A DNA stretch of 64,000 bases, from assembly GCA_020809705.1 (NCBI GenBank), contig CP085833.1:3224001-3288000 (forward strand), read 5' to 3'. Below, one piece after another: positions 9,396 to 21,500 of this stretch. The notes beneath the pieces are model-generated. The model was not told the DNA's origin and ran no database searches. It saw nothing but the letters and a program-made list of their open reading frames with translations. A program made the translations under genes and the position numbers. The stretch is from Calonectria ilicicola. Its lineage: Eukaryota > Ascomycota > Sordariomycetes > Hypocreales > Nectriaceae. Within the stretch, counting starts at the first letter, position 1. Each line of letters starts with the position of its first letter.

Positions 9396-10394
9396 CTATG
9401 AATCTGCGTTGCCAGCTTGCGAAGTAGCATCACGTTCACCACCAAAATAGTCCCCGCGATGGCCAGAGTGCCGTGAGCGTTGTATTTTCTCGGTAGTGTT
9501 CGCCATGTACATCAACAACGTGGGAGGAGTGGCTGGTCGAGGGATGCTTGATGGCACACTCGTTCTAGACCACGCTTGAGTGGCCGGCTTTCCGATATCG
9601 CAAACTCGAGGCCTTTGTGAAGCTCTTGTATAGCTCTTAATCTCTGCTATAGCTGGCTTCGGGGTCGGGGATCTAACACCAGTTGATGAAGTGTCTCTCG
9701 GGTCCCAAAATTCTTCGCGCTCTAACCAGAAATCAGGTCCCAGGGTCGAAGTTCGATCCTCTTGACGAATCGATCCCATTTGAATAGGTGAATCCTCCGG
9801 CTGTAAAGGAGGAGTCGTGCCTCGGTCTGGTCTTCGGTCTCGTCTTCTCCACTGGAAGCAAAACCAAATTGCGAAGGCGATGATAGCTATAGCTAGCAAG
9901 CACCCAACCGTAATAGCAGCAATAATACCCACTGACAAAGTGGTCGCCGTATCATCTAGCGATTCTTGTTCCGCAGCACCATGCGCTGCAGTGGTTGGGG
10001 CGAGCGTATTGGGTATGGAACAAAAAGTGCTTGATGACTTTTGGGTGCTTTCTTGTCCCAACACTGCGGTTCTGGCGAGAGTTGGTGGAGGCGTAAAAGA
10101 CGGGGCAAGCCTTGCCAGTGAGAGATCCGGATAACCTGTCCATGGTTTTGCAACAATCATGTGCGGAATTAGCGAAAACCTATCGCCATCGCCACTCGCC
10201 GTAGTGCAATTTGCAGTGAGGCAGGTTTCCCTCCTGCGAATGCCATGATTTGCATTCCATTGCCTTGAACCGTTTGTATAGGGCATGTGTGAACGACTAC
10301 ATTGGATGATGATGAAATACCCAATTTCACGTTGAATATTATCGAAAGTTATAGTCAATTTCACATGTAACGTGATAATCATCAGACGCATCAT
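9396..10394 (-). CDS. Hypothetical single-pass membrane protein
   Basis: A 332-codon frame that I do not recognise. It has a Thr/Pro/Ser-rich segment (about 110-150), one strong membrane span (LSVGIIAAITVGCLLAIAII, about 158-185), a basic stop-transfer patch (RRRDRRPDR) and a disordered Pro/Ser/Thr tail. This layout is common in fungal wall-sensor-like or receptor-like proteins whose outer part is N-terminal. The first ATG at 10394 does not give a clean signal peptide: the N-terminus is only moderately hydrophobic (MMRLMIITLHVKLTITF). A missing upstream exon or a wrong start is therefore possible. The membrane and tail region looks genuinely coding; the first 100 residues are doubtful. It lies convergent to the J-protein gene and about 210 bp from the 3' end of gatB. 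Confidence 0.5.
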   Translation of the reverse strand: MMRLMIITLHVKLTITFDNIQREIGYFIIIQCSRSHMPYTNGSRQWNANHGIRRRETCLTANCTTASGDGDRFSLIPHMIVAKPWTGYPDLSLARLAPSFTPPPTLARTAVLGQESTQKSSSTFCSIPNTLAPTTAAHGAAEQESLDDTATTLSVGIIAAITVGCLLAIAIIAFAIWFCFQWRRRDRRPDRGTTPPLQPEDSPIQMGSIRQEDRTSTLGPDFWLEREEFWDPRDTSSTGVRSPTPKPAIAEIKSYTRASQRPRVCDIGKPATQAWSRTSVPSSIPRPATPPTLLMYMANTTEKIQRSRHSGHRGDYFGGERDATSQAGNADS

Positions 10395-10605
10395 AGTTTA
10401 TACGTGTTTTCTGTATCTTCCATATCTATGCCGAAGTTACAAGTGTCGCACCAGTGGCACGCTGCCATAGGTCACCAGGGCCTGGTGTTTGTTAGGCAAG
10501 GTGTCAATCCATGACGGACGGCATGTAACACTAACGCAGCGACACGGCCGGTTCGGCGGCAATGAGGGGCTGCGTTGCAGACGTTAAAAGATTATCCAAG
10601 GGGGA

Positions 10606-12450
10606 TTAATTTTCTCTGAGTAATTCAACCTTGGCTCTCAAGACCTTTTCTGCTGTCGCGGGAACGATGCGCTCGGTTGGACCAAGTCGCATCAATTTGC
10701 CGACAAGATACATGAGTTTTCCTTGAGGAAACGTCGTGTATTCTACAAATTCCTTCAAAACTTTGTCTTCTTTGGCCAAGACCTCGTCTGCAAGAAGATT
10801 GTACTCATCTTCAGAAAGTTCCTTGAACCACAAGTCGTTATCTTCAATCGCCTGGGTCACTCCCCCATCAACTTCCTTAAAATAAATAGCGAAGAGGAGC
10901 TCCTTGGCAACCTTTCCAGTAATTTGTTTTCGGATAAGATGGTATAGTAGCTGCGAAAGATCCGAGTCTGGGATTTGTTCACAGTCGCCTTCAGGAGTAA
11001 AAGTCAAATCCCTTGTAGCAAGCGGGCCAGCCTTATAAGTTGTCAGACGGCCAAGTTCATGAATAATCCAGTTCCCTGTCAAAGAGCCGTAAGTCTTGAG
11101 GTCCGGTAGTTCCGCCTCAGTGTCAGCGGCCAACTTTTCCTCGAGGGATTTAAGAACTTTGTAAAAGTATTGAACCCTGGCTCCGTTCTCAAGGTTGACG
11201 AGCGAAAAGGCATCTTTTGAGGTGAGACCGAATTTAGAAATGAGATTATCAAGCTCTGAGTCGGACGACACGGCAAGCGACTCGCGAAGGTGGCTCACAA
11301 GATCGTCTCCGATGACAAGAGGAGCCAAATCAGGGTCGGGCATGTATCGATAGTCTACCTCGCCCTCTTTTCCTCGCAAGCGACGAGTTTCGGTGGAGCC
11401 AATACTCCAACCGCGAGTTTCACTAGAAATCGTACCCCCGGCCTCCAATTCACGAATCTGACGATCTCTTTCGGCAATGATTGCGTCTTCGACGGCTTTA
11501 ATGGTACTTAAGTTCTTGATCTCGGTCCTTGTACCCAGGCCAGGGCTGCTACCATCACTTCTCCGAACAGAAACATTCACGTCGGCTCGTAGACCACCCG
11601 TTTCCATTCCAGAAACACAGGCGTCGACGGTGTTCAGCAACATTTGAATCTTGCGAACCAGAACAGCAGCCGTACGGGGATGGTGCATTTCTGGTTCTGT
11701 GATGATCTCAATGAGCGGAACACCCACACGGTTGAAATCCAGCCAGTGGACGTTGCTCTTCTGAGCCAGGGTTTTGGCTGTATCTTGCTCAAGTTGAACC
11801 TGTTTGATTCCTATAGTGACGCTCTCTCCATCCTGTGGAGAGATTCCATCTCGTGCCGACAGAGTGATATGGCCATTCTTGGCGAATGGCTCGTAGTACT
11901 GAGTTATCTGGTAACCAGACGGTTGGTCCCACCAAAAATAATGCTTCCTGTCAAAGCGACTTAGCTTTTGAATATCGCAATTCAAGGCCAAAGCGGCTCT
12001 GAGAGCGGGGATGAGAGTGCCCTTTTGGAACAAGGGCTGGCTACCTGGCATAGCCAAGTCAAACAAAGCAACATGGCTGTTTGGGTCGTCGTTGAATGAC
12101 GTTACAGCTGGCGAGAATAGCTTGTGCGCCGTGTTTAATTGGGCATGAATCTCAATGCCCACCGTCAATTCCCAACCATCAACGGTCTGAGAGTTGCCCT
12201 TGGACTTTTTTTTGCCCTGCTTTTTAGCCTGCTTAGCTTCCTCTCTCAGTTGCTTCCGTAAAGGAACGGGTTGGGTTGGAGGGGGTGGCACAGTGGCATC
12301 GGGGGCAGCGTGGAACGATCTGACTGGATAGAACCTTGAAGCGGTCGTCAATGGTTGCCTCAAAACCTGTCGCGTACCGATACAGCCGCGTCGTGAGATT
12401 TGGCCGCTAAGCAGGTATCTGCTGAGGGCAGATGTTGGGATGCGTGCCAT
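10606..12450 (-). CDS. gatB: Glutamyl-tRNA(Gln) amidotransferase subunit B, mitochondrial
   Basis: A 614-residue, intron-free protein equivalent to yeast Pet112. GatB is the tRNA-binding and kinase-like subunit of the GatCAB/GatFAB amidotransferase, which converts Glu-tRNA(Gln) to Gln-tRNA(Gln) in mitochondria. An Arg/Ser-rich presequence occupies about residues 1-50 (SRYLLSGQISRRGC), followed by a Lys-rich linker. The GatB core begins at about 91 (WELTVGIEIHAQLNT), holds the family signature LDFNRVGVPLIEIITEPE and the METGGLRADVNVSVR motif, and ends in the helical GatB/YqeY tail. Length is as expected for the mitochondrial form plus presequence. The start is ATG 12450. The 1.1 kb upstream is shared with the divergent DUF6594 gene. 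Confidence 0.95.
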   Translation of the reverse strand: MARIPTSALSRYLLSGQISRRGCIGTRQVLRQPLTTASRFYPVRSFHAAPDATVPPPPTQPVPLRKQLREEAKQAKKQGKKKSKGNSQTVDGWELTVGIEIHAQLNTAHKLFSPAVTSFNDDPNSHVALFDLAMPGSQPLFQKGTLIPALRAALALNCDIQKLSRFDRKHYFWWDQPSGYQITQYYEPFAKNGHITLSARDGISPQDGESVTIGIKQVQLEQDTAKTLAQKSNVHWLDFNRVGVPLIEIITEPEMHHPRTAAVLVRKIQMLLNTVDACVSGMETGGLRADVNVSVRRSDGSSPGLGTRTEIKNLSTIKAVEDAIIAERDRQIRELEAGGTISSETRGWSIGSTETRRLRGKEGEVDYRYMPDPDLAPLVIGDDLVSHLRESLAVSSDSELDNLISKFGLTSKDAFSLVNLENGARVQYFYKVLKSLEEKLAADTEAELPDLKTYGSLTGNWIIHELGRLTTYKAGPLATRDLTFTPEGDCEQIPDSDLSQLLYHLIRKQITGKVAKELLFAIYFKEVDGGVTQAIEDNDLWFKELSEDEYNLLADEVLAKEDKVLKEFVEYTTFPQGKLMYLVGKLMRLGPTERIVPATAEKVLRAKVELLREN

Positions 12451-13562
12451 TGTGTGTCCAACGCAGGTCTAATGTGTGCAAACTCTCAGAGCTCACGCAC
12501 TATCCAGACTCGTTTAGGCAATTGATGGCAAAAAGGTGCTTCGTTGGAACAACGGCAGATTAGAATCGACGGCGTATTTTTCGTGTGGTAAAGCAGCCAT
12601 GCGCTTTGTAAATTGCAAGGCGTCGGGCACCTTACCGTGGGACAACAGCACGCTGGGATTACTCAGGTGGTGCCAATGCAGGTGAACTGCAGGAGGATTA
12701 TCGCCTCACACGATTGAGGGATCAGAATGAGGGCTCCCACACGCCGTGATCATGCGCAGACATCCAGCACCAAAATGGCGAACAGCGAACCATGCAGGCC
12801 TCAGCAAGGCTCGAGAATTTGTCGCAGTATGCCACCAGAGCGAGCTGTGGTGGAGCTGTCTCCCAAGCTTGAGTTCCCGGGCCGCTAGAAAACCCGAGGA
12901 ACTTGTACCACAGTGGAGAGCTGCACTGTCCGTCTCCTCCCGTCAACTCACCACACCACCCGCATGCATCCCGACAAACCCCATTCGTCCTCCGCTAAGC
13001 TCGCCTGTCCATGATGCGAGCCGGGGCGGGCGTCCAATCCCAGCGCCTGAAAGACGCGAGGTTCAAAGTTGGCACATGCGCGGGCATGTCATCCGGATGA
13101 CGAGATGACCATGGCAAGTTGTTAGTAGCGTCGTTCTCTCATACATCCATCTTAATCAGTGTGACATCACGCTGCCCAAGACCACCACCTTTCTTTTCCC
13201 CATCTGAATTTCCGTGACCAAAAGCCTCTTCTTTTTCGTCTTCTTCGTCTCGCGCCCACGGCCGCCATTGCGAGCCATCGTTCGCTTCAGGTGACCTTAT
13301 CTGCCCAGCCATCCGGTACCACCGGCCCTCTCGCCTGTAAATTGTCGCTCTATTTCCCTACAGACTCAAGATCTTCTGCAAGCCGGTCGCGTCTCTACAT
13401 TTTTACGTGAATTATTACTCGATTCCTCCCACTGATTTCTCAACACTGGCCGATCACTACAGGTCCATCCACACCCAGACCCAGGCTTTCAGATTGTCCG
13501 ACAGGATATGCCAGCCGCAGAATGATTTAGTACGTCAATATAGTGAATTCAGATCAAGAACT
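12451..13562. other. Divergent promoter region between gatB and the DUF6594 gene
   Basis: About 1.1 kb separating two divergent genes. The part at 13150-13400 is rich in C and T (cttttcgtcttcttcgtctc), as is common just upstream of filamentous-fungal start codons. The frame of the DUF6594 gene is open from 13407 but has no ATG until 13563. No convincing gene or RNA is seen. Confidence 0.55.
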
Positions 13563-15271
13563 ATGTCCAGCCAAGTCGAAGTTCCAGCCTCAGCATCAAC
13601 AGGTGTCAAAAAAACTGAGGAAGGCATCCTAAAGAGAAGGCCAGGATTATTTAAACCCAGATCCATCTCCTCCCCAACCACATTTACCAAGTCCACTGAC
13701 TCAGGTCGCATTCGACCCTTTCCGGTAACCATCACCGACTGTGACGAAGAGAATGAGCGATCAGAAGATGCCAGTCTCCAATCACTAACCACTACGAGCA
13801 CTGTTGATTCGACTTTTTCAAAATCAAATGCAAGCGGGTCATCAGGTTTGGCGAGCAATCAGTCCCCTATATCAGAAGTATTGCCGGCTCAAAAGGAGAC
13901 TGCCGGCGATACGAGCACCATTAGAGAACGACGGCCGCTCAGAAACAGACGATATTCAAGGGCGTCTCAACGACCAGATTCCCTCCATTTATCGGAATCA
14001 GAAACATCATCAATGGTCGCACAAGATGGAATTCGTCACCCTACCCGGGATACAAACCAGTTTAAGGCCAGACGCCGGGGTTCTCAAATCTCACCCTCAG
14101 CTTCCTTGTCTACTCCGAGTACCGCTCACAACGATATCTTCTCTGAGCGTCAGATTGAATCCAGGTCCGACCCAAGCTGGAGCCCTGAGTTTGCCGAATA
14201 CACCATAGCAAACCAGCCACCTCCAGGACCATTTTCTCCCACTTTCGATCCCCGCTTTGGAGCGCAGCATCCCTTTGGGCCACAGGCCCTCGTACATCAC
14301 CAATACGGCACCCCAGAGACGCCACGAGGGCCTGCTCCTTTTCCATTTTTCCAAGGTCCCCATGCTTCAAACCCGATGACCAATGCGCCTCCCATGAGTC
14401 CCCATCCCCAAGCAGATCGACCTCCCCTTAGTGGGTACGAGTTATTGGCTGTAAAACTGACCAGTGAGATCGAAGGACCACCAGTTAAACCAATTTATCG
14501 TCGTTTTGATGCCATCAACCACCGTATTCTGTTATCGTTGCAAGATCAAATCATTGCTCTGGAAGAAACTCTTGACGAAATCGACGCTACCGATTCGGCA
14601 AACCGGCAGGAAGGAAACATTCCGGCCTCCGAACGAGAAGAACGGGATAGTAACCACCCATTTCATGCCAGAAAAGGTGCTATACTTGGGCTCCTCTCAC
14701 AAAAACTTCAAAGCTACAGTAAGTTTCCTCTAATTCTTTAATTTTCCCGTAAATAACACTGCAAGACACGTTGCTCGCTTCTTTCCGAGATATCCAAGCG
14801 CTACCACCTCCAACCGTCGGAGACATTCACGACTACAAAGTTTTCCTTGATGCCGAGAGACCTATTGTGGAGACGGAGACTATGTTTCTCAACGCTCCCG
14901 ATCTCATCGTATTAGAGGCTAGTCGGAGGAGGGGGGCAATAACCCGGGGCAACCAAGCACCTCGTCAAACTGAGAAGCCTACTACTGGATGGGCTCTCGC
15001 CCCAAAAGCTCTTCTCAGCCGCGGACCACGCCAAGAGCTGGTCGTCGGGATGGTCATTGCTACCCTAGGGCCACTCATTACATTTCCTGTTATTCGTGAT
15101 TTTGCTGGGCGTATTACTATTGCAATTCTTTTTGGGGCTGTCGCCTGTGTCATTCTGCTACGCTCAGGTATGATCAATCCACTGGCGACAACTCAAGATG
15201 CCCAAGATCTTTTGGTATGTGGTGGCGTCTATGTTGGAGGTATGGCTATTCTTTCATGGGTACTTCGGTAA
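13563..15271 (+). CDS. DUF6594-family membrane protein with long disordered N-terminus
   Basis: Two exons, 13563-14718 and 14766-15271, joined across a 47-bp intron (GTAAGT...CAAG, phase 1); 553 residues. The first 330 residues are Ser/Pro/Thr/Arg-rich and disordered. A domain I recognise as DUF6594 follows: a YELLAVKLTSEI segment, IYRRFDAINHRILLSLQDQI, a coiled-coil-like LEETLDEID, then after the intron SFRDIQALPPPTVGDIHDYK. Three hydrophobic segments close the protein (VVGMVIATLGPLITFPVI; ITIAILFGAVACVILL; LLVCGGVYVGGMAILSWVL), as is usual for this family. The function of the family is not established. The ATG at 13563 is the first in frame; upstream the frame is open but has only GTG. Splicing is well supported because both exons keep the family pattern. 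Confidence 0.85.
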
Positions 15272-17367
15272 ATTTGGTTCTATGCTGTTATGACTTTACG
15301 ACGTTGGGCAAACAATTCTGCAATTCCGTCATGAGTGATGAAGAATGAATGGAGTAACTGGATTTTTTTGTCGGTCAAGCCAAATGATTTTTACTTTTCT
15401 TAAAAAAAAAAACTTTCCGTCTAGTTTGACTGGGTTTTGTTTTTGGATAATAGAATTTAGTACGACAAATCGAAAACACGATGTGCCTACCTACCCTAGA
15501 AAAAACAAGGATATCATAATAACTTCCCTATTTCACGACTAATGTTGCACTGTAATTCTCATCTAAGAAGTGAACTTGATAATTAGGCGTCAGAATAGCT
15601 TTTAACCGCTGGGATTGGATGTATAATTTATGAGCTGCTGTTCGTCATTCCATCATCATATTCTACACGCCTCCCGATTGCGGGGTTTGGTACAAATTGT
15701 CACATCCATGTCTTTTATTAATAGTGGGAGATTTTTTCGACCTCCAGCAAAAAAAAAAAGCTCAAGTAGTTCATCTTTAAAAGTCTAGGCATGGTATGAA
15801 GACAATACCTGTTCTACTGCCTCCCCCTTATGTCCCAAGCGTAGATTATCAAGTAGCTGGGTCTTAGTAGCAATTCCAATATGAATCGACCAGACGCCAT
15901 TTCTTAATGTCATATGTTGAAGCACGGGACTTGGTAGTAAGAATGCTAGGGGCAGACGAGATGTCATTTTAAAAAGAGTGCCTCGTGAAACTTCGTCAAA
16001 CGGTATCCATCGCGCTGACAACCGCCTGTGTCGGCCGCTGGCATGGTTAGCACTTGGCAATTTCCTCCACCGACAGGTTGCTATGTTGTGCCAACAGGTC
16101 ATTGAACGCATATGAAAACACAGGATGTCACTCTGAAGTTCTTCAGAGAGACCGAGACAGCCATTGTAACGTGAAGCTGCATGTTCGCTTATGCCATCCT
16201 TGGCTTGGACAATGCAATTTGCCTGCTGCTAGGGTAACAGGGTTGGCATCGGCTACCAAGGTCGAGCAACGGCAAAATGTGATTGTATGAGGGTACCGAA
16301 CGCTCGGAAACGTGTTAGATTGATTCTCGTATCCGGTCATGGCACGATGAGGGCGAAACGCCCGTTCAGCGAAGAGGCCTCGCGTGATGGCCCAGAACAG
16401 CCGTCAAGGTTACTCAGGAGATACACTTGAAGGGGAACACAACAGAAGGGCCGTAGAAACCACCAATTAACCTGGAACGGAATAGTTGCACTGTGAACTA
16501 TCCCAATGAGATACAGCCGCCTAGGTAACGTTAGACGAGCATGTTCTTGCATCACTGAGCTGCACCGAGTTGTAGAATGTTTGTTTTGGAATATTTGCAA
16601 GGGTGATGCGTTGAAGAATGCAATTTTTGAGCGTGAGTAATGTTGATACGAGAACACAGAAAAGTCGGAACCCTCCTGATAGATCTCCAAGACTCATGCC
16701 ATCGCTCCTCAGCTTCTTCTCCATTTCCTTCTTCCAGTGGTCCTAGTGTGGATTTGCAAGCTCTCGGATATTTAAAGTGACTTTGAAGGTATGGTTTATT
16801 GTTGCCTTTTTTCTTTGTACATCACTTGGGATTTCTTTCTTCTGTCGCTTTTTTTCTTTTTGAACTCCCATTGCTGTGGCTGCCTGTTGGAAAGAAACCC
16901 ATTCGGTGATTCACACACCCAAGGCGCACGCCAGCCGTTGCCCAGGGGGGATTGGTGTAGTATTGCAAGCTCCAGCCGGTATCGAGTGCTCGCCAACTGA
17001 CGGACCCGCCATTTTGCAGGTGCTTTTCTTCTATTTTATTATCAAGGAATCTCTTATTTCACGACTCTTTTTTTTCTCTCCCTTTCTCTTCATCCACATC
17101 TCAGAGAAACACGCCGCTACCCTCAAATTGCTTGCATTACCTACGCTGTGGAGATACTGCACATTCTGGTACGTAACTTCCTTCCTTCAGGACGTGAGGA
17201 GGCAACCTGGAACCTGCAATCAGGTCGCTCCCTCTCAACTCGCAACTTACCCTCGCCTGGAGCTCACATCTGGCTTTCCCCCAAGTCCTCAGTCCCCTCG
17301 AGCTTCCACCTTAGTCACATCCAACCGCTAACAACCGAGCTTCGGGTCAGACTGCCTCGACGAAAAG
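15272..17367. other. 2.1-kb intergenic region with CT-rich leader
   Basis: AT-rich in its first 500 bp (3' UTR of the DUF6594 gene), then mixed. The last 350 bp before the GPI-protein gene contain long pyrimidine tracts (about 16790-16865 and 17030-17095), the usual look of a strongly used fungal promoter or leader. Several frames of 60-150 codons exist but none is protein-like. A 5' UTR intron for the downstream gene is possible and was not resolved. Confidence 0.5.
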
Positions 17368-18207
17368 ATGACCATCTTCAAGATGAATGCTCTTGCCACT
17401 GCGCTGGCCTTTGCTGGCCTGCTTGCCTCGTCTGTCGCTACCGAGGCTTCCTACTGTATGTGCAGCTTTTAATTCACATTGTTTACGGCTTTCCCCCCTA
17501 ACATCCTGCGCAGCGGATTGTTCCTCAACTCTGCCTCTCGTCACTCAAGAGGCCGGTGCAACCACCTCTGACGGTAAGAACCCCCTGACGACCAGACACA
17601 CCCCCAACGAAAACTAACAAGTTATTCCACAGGCACTATTTTTTCCACTTGGAGCATCTGCACCGTAGTACATCAGACCAGCTGCGACGTTTCCACCGCT
17701 ACCGTCGAACAGGCACTTCCCACCGGCCCGACTGGAGGTGCTTCTGTCCCTGGCGAGAGTGCTCCCACTTCATACAAAGAAGGTGAACATGTATCTTCAA
17801 CCTACCATGGCGAGGCAGAGCCCAGCCAGTCGGCTCCTGGCCAGAGTGTTCCTGCTGGTGGCTCCCAGCCTCCTTACAGCAGTTCGGCCCAGTCTATCGA
17901 TACCTCCGTGAACAGTGGCCAGCCCAGCGTTTCTAACGTGGTTCCAACCGCCGTCATCGACACCTCTGGCAAGCCGTCCAGCGCGTATCCCGAGCCCACG
18001 GACGAGGAGGCCGGTCCATCTCACTCTCACACTGGGATTAACCCATCCGCCTCTGATAATGAGGTTTCTGCTTCTGCCCCTCCTGGCGCTTCAGGAACTC
18101 CTCCCACCACCACGGCCACTAGTGCCGCCTCTATGCATGACTCTGTCTCTGCTGTCATGCTCGCCTTCGCTGGTGCCGTTGGTGTTGTCGGTGTCACCAT
18201 CTTTTAA
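17368..18207 (+). CDS. Small GPI-anchored cell-surface protein
   Basis: Three exons (17368-17455, 17514-17573, 17633-18207) with introns of 58 and 59 bp, both phase 1 and both with GT...AG ends; 240 residues. The N-terminus is a signal peptide (MNALATALAFAGLLASSVAT). A short region with cysteines (ASYSDCSSTL, WSICTVVHQTSCDV) follows, then a Ser/Pro/Gly/Thr-rich stalk suited to O-glycosylation. The C-terminus has small residues (TTATSAASMHD) before a hydrophobic tail (VSAVMLAFAGAVGVVGVTIF) ending at the stop, the signature of a GPI-attachment signal. It should be secreted and held in the membrane or wall. No enzymatic domain is recognised. It is convergent with VPS41, whose coding region ends 375 bp away. 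Confidence 0.85.
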
Positions 18208-18582
18208 GCATCGCCACTACTTGCCTGTCGACTGGAGTGTATCTCCTGATGCATTGCTGTGAGGAGAAGTTGATTCCCGGCAAGCCTAGTGATTTAGAAG
18301 GGCAAAAGATTTCTCTCAAAGATCCAGACGGGGAAAACTTGGTACACGGGAAGTGTGGTTTTCGTATTTGGGAACCCTCAAAGAGGGAATAATAATCGAG
18401 TTTTTTGTACCTAGGTACATTTTGCAATTGAACAATGAGCTGACATTTACAAACTTTATACGTACTCTGACTGTTGAACTCGCGAGTGTCTCCTGAGGAT
18501 TCTAGAAATTGAACAACACCGCCCGCCCACCCAACGCCATCAGTGCATCGACGCCTAACCAAACTGGTGATATCTTTGCAAC
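18208..18582. other. Convergent 3' intergenic region
   Basis: 375 bp between the stop codons of the GPI-protein gene and VPS41. It should hold both 3' UTRs. Nothing else is recognised. Confidence 0.5.
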
Positions 18583-21500
18583 TTATTTGGGATGACAAAA
18601 TGGACACCCTCCTCTAACCTTGTCCTTCAGCAACCGCGCTCTCATCACCTTCATGCCCACAGAATACCTGCCCCCCTCTTCAAGGCCATTTCCTAGTTCC
18701 ACATCCACCTTCTTGCCGCCATGAAGCATCTCCAGCAAGTGACTCACATGGAACACGTGGCCGCACGCAAAACCAACCAAGGTTTCCATCTCGTACTCAG
18801 TAAATGGTTCGTGGCATCTTGCGCAGTGCCCTGGCTCTGGCTTTCGGTGATCATGCTCTGCGACGGCGCTGACTTCCGGCTTGTCAGGGTCGGTGGGTAC
18901 GTCTTTGACCTCCACGTCAATGTGCTCCGTAGACTGTACGACAACTTCGAATTTTATTGCCTTGCGCTGCCCGGAGCGAAGTTCGTTCTGTGCCGTTGCG
19001 ACTTCGCTGCGCAAGACTCGTGCGACTCCGGAGCTGATACTGTACTGTAGCTCATGTTCTTTCATCATGTGCGTCAGGCCTTCTCTGAGGCCCTCGATCT
19101 CCAGACCCTCAGGGATTCGTCGCACAAGCGTGATCGGGTTAATGGCTGTGCCAACCTGCTCTAAAAGGCCGCGGATGAAGCTGGGCTTGTCCATGCTGTA
19201 GTTGAGAAGATCATCCCACAGGTCGGGATCATCCTGTTCCTTGGCAAACTCAATAGCCTTGCTAACATTCTTGAGACGGTCAATAATGAGATACAGCGCA
19301 CGCTTCATCTGTCCGGTTTTTGAATACAAGTACACGAGCTCATCGTAATATGAGAATTTCTCGCACTCTTGGACGGCCTATGTTCGGTTAGTTTTCTGAA
19401 ACATCATTCTGTTGTTGGCGTTCATACCTTCTCAAATGTGTACGATGTGGACGTTTTGAGGAATTGCATCAGCAAGACCCTATCATAGGCCGCGAATAGA
19501 TGTACAGCTAGATCTGCGAACCCATCTACCAGAGATTGACTGTCCATCACAAGGCGATCAACGTTTTCTCCCATATGCTCTCGAATGCCTTCGCCCTTCC
19601 AAAGACCACGGAAATAGAAATATATGTAGAGATTTAGATCCTGCGCCTGTAGTTGCTCAACCACCACATCAGGTCGCAAAAGACCATGCTGAGCTTCATC
19701 TACCAGCAAGGTGATCGCTTCTGACGTGGCTTGCTCGAGATCGTCTTCGGTCATATGGTCCATGTCTTCTGGTGAGACCCTAAGTCCGATGAAACTGGGA
19801 ATGTCGTCGGCGACAGCATCAGCAAGGTGGCTTTCTCTGATCAAGCGGAAGGCCGAGTCCGCATCGTGAAGCTTGATGTAACATTTCAGCGCTTCCCGCT
19901 GGCGCCCGCTGGCTTCGTGTAGTTTGGCCAGGCTTTCCATAACTATTCGCCAATCTCGTCCTCTCTCCCCATCATCGATGCTGTCCTCTCTGACATCTCG
20001 ATATTTCAGCTGATTTTCAAGAGCAGTCGTAATTGTCTTAATGTCAAAGAATTCTGCTGGCCATCGATCGAGCAGTTCCCGAAATCTTAACTTGTCGGTT
20101 TGGAGATAATGGCCAAGTACAACTTCAAAAATGGTTGTGGGAATTGGAGGATGTATCGGCGACGTGGGGATGTAATTCGTGATTTCATCGAACTTCTTTG
20201 CCCCAGCAAACGTCCACACCCACTTTTCCCATCTGTCGCCCGTTGTGAGTACTTTGCCGCAGACCTGACCAGCTGTTGCCCAGTCATTTGCTTCAATGAG
20301 TTCCTGAACCCAGAGTTCTCCGATTCGTCGTTTCTCTCGCTCGACTGAAGAGGAGATGTTTCTGGCGGCCGAATCTGTGATAGATTCGTCATCAAAAGGG
20401 TCTTCACTGCTTCCTTGCTGTTTAGACGGAGTTTGGGGAAGAGCATCACCGATCCTATCTGTTGTGAGAATTTCCGGGTGCTCGTCGAGGAGTTCCCAGG
20501 CGCGCTGGTGCTCCTGGCGTTCCAAAAGCCAGCCGAGGTGATCTGATAAATCTCTCCGCGTTGCAAGGATGCAGTCGTATGGACTGTGAATAAATATCTT
20601 GGCACCTGGTTTAGCCAATGACGGGTGAACAGTGGGAGGGCCAATTCTGCTTGTCCCTGGCCTGATGGTTCCAGCAGTGCTACCTGCTCTGAAGCTCGAG
20701 GGTCCATCCTCACCACTTCCTCTGCTTTGTACACTTGCGGCAGAGCTGAATAGTGATTTGGGGTTGATCGCAGCGTTCCACATGTCTGTGCCAAGAACAG
20801 CAAGAGCCTCGAGGGCGCCTCTTGAAGAAGCGACGACGGATGCGGCATTGCGTGCAGGCAATACTCCTAAATGATAATCACCCGATGATAGCCTTTCATA
20901 ACGATTGATAGTTAGGCCATCCTTGTTCGCTTCAGTTTGCGAGTTGAGATCGATAAGTCGAAGCTCGGGGGGCTGGTTATTTTGGCGACGTCGAATTCCG
21001 CCCGAGGGTTCGCTACGAGCGGATCCAGTCGAAGGGTGAGACGCGTGTGTCTTGGCTGGCGAGGATTCAAGGTCCTCGTCTTCGTCGTCATCATCTGGTA
21101 AACAATATGCAAGCACAAGTAACAAGTTTTGGGTATATAAGGAAATTCCGGAAATGATGCAATCCATGCGAAGACTGCAAAACTGTTAGCTTCCTAACCC
21201 TGCCATATTCAAGCAGGTAACCACTCACATCTTGACAATTTCAGCCCTCCCAATAGACTTCTCACCAACGTTCTTACCAACGCCAACACCTCCGGGGTGA
21301 ACGTGAATTATCCAAATTGTTCCGCCCCAACCCACAAGAAGCCTCTCTATCCCCCTCTTTCCTAAAATAGCTTGTTCTCTCAACTTTTCTGCGGCTGGAG
21401 TGAGAGCTTTGTCAAGAGGCCCTTGTTCGGATTCGTCCGATTCAACAGCACGCTCATCGATCCACTCTACACGACCCTTCCAAACACTAGCCATAGTATC

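Noticed and set aside
9748..9758. tRNA B-box-like AGTTCGATCC
   Set aside because: No matching A-box or cloverleaf could be drawn around it; it is within the tail of the membrane-protein frame.
12746..13108. Plus-strand frame of 120 codons in the gatB / DUF6594 spacer
   Set aside because: No start context, splice partner or protein-like pattern; it overlaps the expected promoter region.
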